A program made the translations under genes and the position numbers. Source: Symbiodinium natans (lineage: Eukaryota > Sar > Dinophyceae > Suessiales > Symbiodiniaceae). From it: a DNA stretch of 64,000 nucleotides. Shown piece by piece: positions 55,825 through 64,000 of the stretch. The first letter of the stretch is position 1. Each line of letters opens with the position of its first letter. The stretch covers positions 720,887 through 784,886 of the forward strand of contig CAJNDS010000757.1 of the NCBI GenBank assembly GCA_905221605.1, read 5' to 3'. The notes beneath the pieces were generated by a model. That model had not been told where the DNA came from. It made no database searches and worked only from the letters and a program-made list of their open reading frames with translations.

Positions 55825-58800
55825 CAGGTCCGGCGGCGGATATTCAAATTTTGCCAGTGTCTCTCCTCCACTGTCTAATGTCAATGTCCAACTGAATCAA
55901 ATTCACTGAAATGACTTCCAGCTCACTGGAAGGAGTTTGGTGTTGAAAACGCAACGCCACTTCATTCGGCCGAGCCCAAGGAAGCAGGCTTGGTCCGAGT
56001 CAAGTGCAGTTCCTACCACTTATATAAGTGACCGCACAGGCCATGTTGCGACGAGCTATGAACAACTGATTTCTGAGGGCTGCTGCGTGGTTCATGGCAA
56101 AGTTCTTGTACTAAGCATACTACGCGCTGCCAATGCTGCTTGAGAGGCGGGCATCCGACAAGATGCTCTGAGCCTTTTTGAAACTGAAAGCCCCCACAGA
56201 CACAAGGGCTCGCGCTTTACGAATGGTCCCATCTCTTTATTCTTTTTAGCCCATGCACTGAACCGCTGGACCCAGGCATGGAAGGGACGAATAGCATAAA
56301 GAACTCGCCAAGCTCAACGTGCTCGGCCAGGCTCTGGAGACGTGGCCTTGTGGGAATGTATGGAGTGTAAAATTAGTTGGGCACTGGTGGTTCATGAGGC
56401 CTGCGAGGCCTCCATTCGCCTAGCTTGCAGAATGTTTGGTGGTTCTTCTTTATGGAAACAATTTGCCCCGTTACCTCCTGGCTCACCTTGTGCACAAGGA
56501 GCACGCTGCCTGCGCAGCACTCAACCTGGATGCCTTTTGAATCCTATCCAGCGGAACCAGCCTTCTTCAACTTCCGCAGCTCCCTCATTGCCAAAACTGG
56601 AGCAAACGCCAATGTGACACCGGAAGTTGTACATATACTTGACAAGAGTATGAGCTTGTCATGCACGTAGTGTTTGTGAAGGCCACTTCTTTGCTTGCTG
56701 TCGGTAGGTTTTACTTGAGGGCAAGCATCAGACACAGTCTGGTCGGCAAGGTCTTCGGCTGATTAAGCTCATGATACAGATGGGAGTCGCCACTAAAGAT
56801 CCAGGACCCGGCCAAATAAGTAAAATGGCCCCGCGCATGGCCACTTATGACACACTTTGTGCAAAACTCTGAACAGCCCGAGTGCAAGAGCAGACAGCTC
56901 GAGCCCAACGACGCTTCGACCGGTCTATAGAGTCGATAGCGTCGATGGAGTCGACAGCCTCGAAGAGTTTGACATGGCTTGGCAGAAAGCGGGCGTAGCG
57001 GTCAAAAAAGATGGCACAAAGATGGCAATTCAACGGCAATGGCACATTTGCTGTCTCCCCAATCCTTCCCCATCAGCTTCAGACGGCTGGAAGAACGCAG
57101 CAACGGCTGGAAGGCACAGCGAACCCTGTTGAGAAGTACACTGGCTCTTGCGGGCGATGGCCACGGTTGAGGTGCCATGTCCGTGCTTTCTCGATTCGCC
57201 AGAGAGGGCCCGAAGCTGGAGCCCGAAGATGAACAGATGCAGTCTAGCGAGCAGTCATCATCAAACATCGGGATTTTGCTCAGCCACGACAAGTCAACAT
57301 CACACTGGCTCTTGTGCTCAGAACCCTGAAAGCCTTGCCTACCCTATGGGACCGAGGACCGAACCCCAGGGAACCTTTCGCAGCACAAACAACCCAAACA
57401 ACACCCCTTTGATGGGAACTTCAGGTGGGCTTTAAACTGATGCAAACTGCACACTTTGCAACGGAAGGTAGAAAGAGAAAGAGCTGAAAGTGCTGAAAGA
57501 ACACATGTTGCACATGGCATACATGGCACCGCCCTGATGCCAAAAGGAGAACCTTGCAGATCTAATGACTCCTGCAGTGGCTCCTGGGACGGCTTTGAGA
57601 AGGAGCCGCGAATCCCTTACGGCAAAGCCCAAGCTCAGGCCACAGAAAAGATCACAACACTGAGGAATGAGATGGAATGACGGAGCACAAGCCTGCGCTG
57701 CTGCGATGCCTGCTATGCTTTCTATGCCTGCTATGATCTGCTATGCCTGCTGCACGGGCCAGGGCGATCTTCAGAGGCAAAACAAGGCCCTGGAGCTGCA
57801 CATCTTTGCCGATGCGACCCAAGCTGTGCCACACGATGGCAGAGTGTCTCGTGGCAGCCATCATTTCAACTCTCCATGTCGCGCAGCCTGCCAAGGAACA
57901 AGCTCCTCAAAGAGTTTCAGAGAATATCTCAGTCATATCCCTGTGGAAGCGCAGTGCATACGATGCATTGCTTGGCGCTTGCTTTCCTAGTTGAAGGCCC
58001 GTGTTGCAGCCGCGAGCCTCCTTCTTGGGAATGCGCAGCCAAGAGTGAGAGATTGCAATGATTGCAAGCTCACAGCCAGATTCGCCGTAGCCTTGACTGT
58101 GTGTGCATGTCCGTGCACACCCATGACATAGCAGGAGGAAGGAGGTCTTGTCTGTGGAGGGCGATCATGAACAGGATTGCCAGCTCAGTGAGCTGTGTGC
58201 ACGCCGCTGCTCAGTATCGCGGAGTATCACGGTCTTATGATGGCCGTGTTAGCGATTCGAAGGAGTGGCTAAGCAGCAGTGCGCCGAAGGTACTCTCGTT
58301 GGTGGTAATGGTGTAGTCGAACGAACGAACTTGCAGTTCCTAAATCCGTCACGCCTCAGATTCTTCAGGGTGCAAGCATGTGCAAACCCTGTCATCCGAG
58401 GCCTCGATAGCCATGGCCCAGCGGTCTTGCTAAATGCTGAGTGTGCAAGTCACTCAGGTGCTGTCTTGGCTGGCTCCTGTTCTTGACCTCCCGAGCCATA
58501 CGAAGCCATTGTGGAGTCTGATGCGCGATGAAGCATGTTCCATCAATCCACCGACCTTAAACGGTGATGAGAACTCAGCGAACTTGCAACGGCCCACATC
58601 AGCTCGCGAGAAAAGCTGCTCATGAAGGGCAAAGAATGCTCTGTGCATTGCTGGCCCGGGGAATATCAGCAAACAACGATGCACTTAGGGAGCGCTTACT
58701 ACATTGACCAGGTCGCACCAAGTGACAGTATTCACAGTTAAGAATCTAAGAACAAGTCGGAGTCATGCGAGCCGTCTGAGGGGTCAACTTGCTTCAGCCT

Positions 58801-59280
58801 TGCCTTAGACTCAGACGAAGCCCTAGATGCATGCAAGGCATGTAGTCCACAGTCACAGGGGCGAAGTGGGAAACACGGACACTGCCAGCACCCACTGGTC
58901 AAGGGGTCAAATGGAGATCTGTGCAGCCGACACGAGACAGCACGCGGACAAGCCGCATAGCAACAACTGATCAACTGATAGATGAAAAGAGGGCCGTTGC
59001 AACAACTCATCCGCGGCATGCTCTTGTTGCCGCCGGGGTTCATGCTTAAAAAATGATGGTGTCACAGGCAACTGAGGACATGCTGGGGCTTGCATGACTT
59101 GCCTTACTCGTCAAAATTGGGCTCCCGCGTGAAGAAAACCCTATGCGAGCCAAGCAAAGCCATCTCGGAAGCCTCAGGCAAGAGATGCACCAACGCACTC
59201 CATCTGATCTAGGTCGCGGTACTCGTAGGCTGGCTCGTGAAGTTAACCTCGCTGCTGCTGCAAGTAACAGCGCATGAAGT
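55825..59280. other. Unresolved region with a few exon candidates
   Basis: Coding-looking islands, none assigned to a family. Plus: SYPAEPAFFNFRSSLIAKTG then ANANVTPEVVHILDK (about 56535-56660), and FDMAWQKAGVAVKKDGTKMA (about 56968-57030). Minus: AFFALHEQLFSRADVGRCKF then AEFSSPFKVGGLMEHASSRI (about 58520-58650), and MMAATRHSAIVWHSLGRIGK (about 57800-57865), the latter vaguely like the R-x-x-A-x-x-x-W-[SA]-L-[GA]-[KR]-[IL] helix of OPR/RAP organelle RNA-binding proteins. There are not enough exons to build a gene. Confidence 0.25.
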
Positions 59281-59285
59281 TACGG

Positions 59286-59695
59286 CTATGCCGCGGTCGA
59301 AGCTCAGCAAGTAGAAGCGTCATATCCCGTGGCACTTCAAGGCACTTCGCCAGGACAGCTGGTCAGGCAAGAAGCCTGCGACTTCACAAAAAAAACACCT
59401 AGCCGCACGTCGCCGAGAGATGCTAGCCTTGAGCTGCGAAAAGCCTGATGTCAGCATCAATCTATGCCACTTAGACCTTTTCAACTTTTTCCGCAGGGCA
59501 TCCACGAGTTTCGCCAGAGATGGCGCCACGAGGGAAGGGAAGCGCACCTGCTGGTCTGGCCTAGCTAGGAAGCCGCCGTGGACCTAGAGATTGCCAGATC
59601 GGTGAACCCGAATCCTACAAGCAGAAACCTTGCAGCGTGGCATCAGCCGGGTCGCGTGGTGCGGCGAGGGCATCGCAAAAAATGCCCGATCTTTC
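59286..59695 (+). repeat. Tandem duplication, copy 1 (uninterrupted)
   Basis: About 410 bp matching 59931-60605. Shared landmarks: tggcacttcaaggcacttcg, ccaggacagc, tggtcaggcaagaagcctgc, agccgcacgtcgccga, ttccgcagggcat, acgagtttcgccagagatgg, gcacctgct, gcagaaaccttgca. This copy lacks the 241-bp, 23-bp and 15-bp segments found in copy 2. Confidence 0.92.
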
Positions 59696-59930
59696 GAAGA
59701 TGCTGGAAATCAAAACCCATAGCAATCACTTCATTGTTCAGCTGGAAAGTACCTCCGAATGAATCCCTCAAGAAGCTTCTCGAACCATTTTCAACCCGAA
59801 CCATAGGTGCTCTGTATGCTGAAGCCCTGTGCAGTTTTTTTGCTTCTCCTGTTTCTGCTCTTCAGGCTCCTCTTCATCTCCATCCTCACTCTCACAGCTC
59901 TGACGCCAACCAGCAGCATGCACCTCTTCG

Positions 59931-60605
59931 ACTGCCACGGCCCGAGCTCAACAAGTAGAAGCGTCACATCCCATGGCACTTCAAGGCACTTCGCCAGGAC
60001 AGCCCGGGCACACTCGAGTGGTCAGGCAAGAAGCCTGCAACTTCACAAACAAACCTAGCCGCACGTCGCCGACAGATGCTAGCCCTGAGCTGTGAAAGCC
60101 TGATGTCGGCACCAACCTTTGCCAATTAGACCTGGTCAAGGTTTTCCGCAGGGCATGTTTGCTGCGAGGGCCAACCCTTGTAAGCTGTTCACGCCAGTGC
60201 CGAGTGCTCAACGAGAAAGACCGAAAGACCGCAGATGGCAGCAGGACTTGGGGCTTAGGTGCAACGGGACTACGCCCAGGAATTGGAGTGCGGATCCGTC
60301 AAGATTTGTGCTGGACGTTTGTCAAGAAGGTGGCGTGACAGAAACCAAGAGGCAGGGTGCCTGCTGGTGATTGGCACAGGCGACAGACTTATGAAAGCTA
60401 CGAGTTTCGCCAGAGATGGCGCCACGATTCAGTTTGGCTGCGAAATTTCAGGGAAGGGAAACGCACCTGCTTGTCTGACCTAGCTAGCCAGCCAAGCTGG
60501 ACCTAGAGCTTGCCAGATCAGTGAGCCCCAACCCTACAAGCAGAAACCTTGCAATGTGGCATCCGTTGGGTCGCCTGGTGCAGCGAGAGCAATGCAAAAA
60601 ATGCT
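59931..60605 (+). repeat. Tandem duplication, copy 2 (with insertion)
   Basis: Second copy, about 645 bp downstream and in the same orientation. Relative to copy 1 it has three extra segments: about 15 bp after ggacagc (60004-60018), 241 bp at 60157-60397, and 23 bp at 60427-60449. Flanking similarity is high, so the duplication is fairly recent. No conserved protein product is evident in either copy. Confidence 0.92.
60157..60397 (+). other. GT...AG-bounded 241-bp insertion (introner-like)
   Basis: Copy 1 reads gggcat-ccacgag; copy 2 reads gggcat, then GTTTGCTGCG ... ACTTATGAAAG, then ctacgag. Removing 60157-60397 restores the copy 1 sequence with a single C/T difference, and the removed piece begins GT and ends AG on the plus strand. 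That is exactly what gain or loss of a spliceosomal intron would look like. No obvious terminal inverted repeat or target-site duplication is seen. Whether the region is transcribed is unknown. Confidence 0.6.
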
Positions 60606-60609
60606 TATC

Positions 60610-63600
60610 ACTCAGCTCATGGGACAATCTGACCGACCTTGGAACTGCTCTGAAGAGAGCAAGTACCGAAGGAAGCATAGCTAACTACGGGCCAGGGCTG
60701 CCGGCAGCCGTGGTGGAAGCCTGAATCATGCAGCTGGGAAGTGCAAGCCCAGACGCATTGAAAGCAACCTGGCTAGCAGAAGCCAGCACCGTGGCTGAAT
60801 CTGCCGGAATCTTCGTCCTATCCTGCTTGGATTCTTGCAATTGGGATGACCAGATGCTCCATGAAGCAGGTGCTGGACGAGAGAACCGACAAGTGGGTCC
60901 TTTGACATCTTCTGCTAAGCTTGGGCCAGTCCATGACCATGCTGAAGAATCAGAAGCATCCCCTTACCGCCCTTGCCTGGCTTCCTAATCTTCACGACCA
61001 TTCTACAGTTCTAGAGTTCTACACTTCTACAGTTCTAGAGGGTGCACTCACGGCTGATACTGCAGCAACAGCAGCAGAATATTCCCTGCGAGACTTTTTT
61101 TGCACCGCTCATCCAGTCAATGCTCACGGAACAAGCGTGTGCAGCCCTGAAGCTTCGCGTCAATTCCAACCTTGAGGGCGAAGGCACTGAAAGGCACTGG
61201 GAGGTACGGAATTCTTATGAGTTCTCTTTGATTTGGGAATATTTGGGATATTGTTGGTAATGTAGGAAGTAGGTGCCTACGATGGAACTGCGCTGCACGG
61301 CAAAGCTGTCACTCAAGACTACTTGATCTTCGGATTTCGCCATCTTGGGTGGCTGAAGGCTGAAGGCTGAAGGCTACAGGCTAAGGAACAATACCGCTAA
61401 CGTCGATGTTCCTATCAACCTCTGCACTGCCGGCCTCTCGCATGGCAAACCACAGACAGGCAACCTGCAGGAAATCAACAGCATTCAATAAGTTGCACGT
61501 GGGCTTGCGTCTGACACATGTGCAGGAACTGCTGCCAAGCTGCATTGATTGCAATGATGGGAATCCCAACTTCGCGCTCAAGTTTGTCTGCCAGATTGAC
61601 GAACGACAAGTTCGTGCCGCATTGTACAATTGCATCCTGAGCACTCTGCTGCGGACTGTGCAGCGCCAGTTAGAACCCTCTCAACTGCGTCGGCGACGAC
61701 CCGACATGGGATGACCGACGGGCAACAACCTGCAATGTCAAGATGATCCGAGGCACTATGTCGGGTAGGAGAAGGTTTTCTCGAAGAACTTTCTCACACC
61801 ATGCCTCAGGCCTCGAACTGAGAAAGCAGAGCAAATACATGCAAACTTGCACCATTTGCACAATTGGCACAACTTGCACCATTTGCACGATGCACAAGCA
61901 GAAAGTCCCAGTAAGTCTAAAGCACATGAGCAATGTCGGTTGCCTCAGCTGCAGTACATTGCAGCAGCTAAGTGCCCGGTGTGAGCAAAAGCCATACTAT
62001 GTAACTCCCCCTCGAGGAGGGCCAACTCAGGGGACGTATCCGACCATCACATGGCGTGCGCGTTGCTTTTTGGTCACAACCCTGCAGTCCAGTATGCCCT
62101 ACCAAAAACACAGTAGCCTGGTATCAACATCAGGTATCAGCTTCGACGGATACTCTGAACAGGAAGGCTTGCGAAACTAGTGACGAAGCAAGAGGAAGAC
62201 GTGGCACTTGAGCAGCCGGACTTCGCCAATGGGGATTACGCGCGCCGACATGACAAAACGCTGCCCCGAGATGGAAAAAGGCACACCGAGACATTCTCTC
62301 TGCGGGATCGGCTTTGACAAGTCGGCGCGCATTTTGGCATGCCGGCGCGTGATTTCGACATGTTGGCGCACCACTCGTGTTTTTGGCATGTCGACGCGCA
62401 TTTTAGGCATGTCGGCGAAGTGTTTTCAAACTTGTCACTCTCAACACTCTCTCAAACTCCTCCATCTCCCTCTGTCTCATTCCTCCTTATTTCCTTGAGA
62501 TCCTTGAGCTCCTTAGAGAGACCTTACTTTCTACTCTTGAAGACTGGTGCACTGGGTGTTCTGCAGGACCCTTGGGCGTTTTAAGGTCTAGATGTTTTCC
62601 CATCATGACTCGGGAACTACAGTTGTCCGCTCCAGACGCGATCATGCCAAGCGGTCGTCACGACGCCACTGTAACTATCACACACCGACTCGCACTGAAG
62701 ACCCAAACAAGCAAGTCTCCAGAATCTGCTTGAAAATGCTGTTGAGGAGCTGATCCGCATTTTAACCCGGCAATTCGAACAACTTCAAAGCCAATTTCTG
62801 TAAAAAACTTCACCACATTGCGATCACCTTCAGGGCTCCATGGTCGCATGTCCATACTACGTGTTTTGAAAGCACGGTTGCAAGCCGCCGAAAGGCTCGT
62901 CGATTTACAACAACAATGTACAGCCCCACAAGCGCACTCAAAAGACTCAAAAGTGGTGTGTCAGGCCTATTTCCTGATAGGGCGTGATGACCTGATTTGG
63001 CAGAGTTCGTGCTCGGTGTATCAGGGTGGAAAAACATCCCGATCAGACTCAGTGCCCTGCAGTGATGCGTTTGGCTCCGAACTTTTCGAGAGATGCCTGC
63101 TCAGAACTCGCATTGGACAATCTGAGAAGGATCGAGCCAAACCAACAAGCAACAAGCATCAAGGGCGTGTGCCCAGTCTGCTCAGTCTTGTGCACCATGT
63201 TCAATCATCGGCTGTTCATCCTACTCGGCACCAAGATACATGATTCGAAAAACCATTCCGACTGAGGTTGTGTGTAGTGTCCTCCCTTCAATCCTAAACT
63301 GCAAACTTGCAACGTTTTAGAAAGACATGAAAAACCACCTTATATCCGTCCTTCGAGCGAGCATTTTCTTCACATGATGAAGGGTGTCGAGTTCAGGCAT
63401 TGATTGGACCGGGGACTGGTGAAAGACTGTTTAGGGTCATTTGTCAAGTAGAGTCGCCCTTTGAATCCTTCTTATAGGGACCCAAGAAAGGCACCCGCAT
63501 TTTTCTCAGAAGCCCAATCCCAAAACATCCTGTACATGCCCTGCATATTCCCAACAAAATCCGGGAAAAGTACCCTAATTTTGAGAATCCTCCTCTATGT

Positions 63601-64000
63601 GCAAGAGAGTGCTGAACAGCAAAAAAGGCATAAAGTCTGGGCTTCAGATCCAACATGTGGCCTACCTGGACCCTGTCCTACCTTTTGACAGTATACGATA
63701 GAAAATGATACGAACTTGGCGACAAATGTAGAGGACTGGAGGTACTTAGTTGACACAGACTGGAGTGTCCATGACACGCAGATGGGCACGTGTCCATTCG
63801 GAAGCACAGCATCACCGCAACATCCGCAACTCTAGTTGTGGAATTTTCAAAGACTCTGGAAGGCGGTTTGCTCTCTATAGCTGTGGCATGCTGTGGCCAC
63901 ACCGAATCTTGACAGCCTGGGAAGGCCGGCAGGCCTCCGAAAGGCCGGAACTTGCGAGGGTTGAATTCGGAAACCGCCGAAGTCGGGGACGACAGTCTAC
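60610..64000. other. Spacer with short ORFs, no gene model
   Basis: Plus-strand frames at 60728-60988 (ALKATWLAEASTVAESAGIF) and 61406-61714 (NFALKFVCQIDERQVRAALY) are plausible exons without family resemblance. 61010-61040 and 61355-61382 carry small tandem repeats (ttctacag/ttctagag; ggctgaa). 62305-62415 holds about four diverged copies of catgtcggcgcgcatttt. From 63000 to the end nothing recognisable is seen. Confidence 0.35.

Noticed and set aside
57743..57994. Plus-strand SENISVISLWKRSAYDALL, loosely like part of eIF4E
   Set aside because: No other eIF4E motif (no W-x-L-W strand or cap-binding Trp pair) nearby; an opposing minus frame looks as good.
1..64000. CRISPR arrays, bacterial operons, rRNA genes or prophage
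   Set aside because: None seen; the repeats are eukaryotic satellites, no ribosomal RNA core sequence was recognised, and genes contain spliceosomal introns.

Overview
The window reads as nuclear DNA of a photosynthetic dinoflagellate, most likely a Symbiodiniaceae/Suessiales-type genome (inference). The supporting signals are: interspersed TTTAGGG/CCCTAAA telomere-type repeats; two genes that can be fully assembled only with short introns whose donors are GT, GC or (once) GA and whose acceptors are AG|G, a dinoflagellate hallmark; closely spaced same-strand genes; heavy micro- and minisatellite content; and a plastid cytochrome c assembly gene. Nothing looks bacterial or viral.

Layout. 1-16.7 kb is gene-poor and subtelomere-like. 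It holds degenerate CCCTAAA tracts, diverged duplicated blocks (2.5/5.1 kb, 10.1/16.1 kb, 11.1-11.7/13.3 kb), a large CA/CACACT microsatellite, a decayed integrase relic (12.5 kb) and two tandem satellites (14.7-15.3 kb; a ~70-bp satellite at 15.5-16.0 kb). 16.7-25.1 kb is the best gene cluster, all on the minus strand: a 14-exon CCS1 gene, a poorly defined gene 77 bp upstream of it, and a single-exon 809-codon glycosyltransferase-methyltransferase fusion. 26.5-27.2 kb is a microsatellite / poly-C / telomere-repeat island. 28.7-31.1 kb has scattered minus-strand exons of an unrecognised gene. 33.4-34.4 kb encodes a RanBP2-type zinc finger between two 9-bp minisatellites. 38.2-41.6 kb is a HEAT-repeat gene with its repeats split over many exons. 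45.7-46.2 kb is a three-exon GNAT acetyltransferase. 46.3-47.7 and 51.3-52.5 kb are simple-sequence blocks. 54.7-55.5 kb contains a thioesterase-like alpha/beta hydrolase exon. 59.3-60.6 kb is a tandem duplication in which one copy carries a clean GT...AG-bounded 241-bp insertion.

Function. The recognised genes do not form one pathway. CCS1 assembles c-type cytochromes in the plastid, the 809-aa protein looks like a glycan- or peptide-modifying enzyme, and the others are generic. Nearly all confident genes lie on the minus strand, in line with the long unidirectional gene blocks of dinoflagellates. Most of the remaining sequence is intron, spacer and repeat; exons there can only be suggested from short coding-looking islands. 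Exon boundaries were worked out by hand from reading frames and family conservation and have no transcript support.
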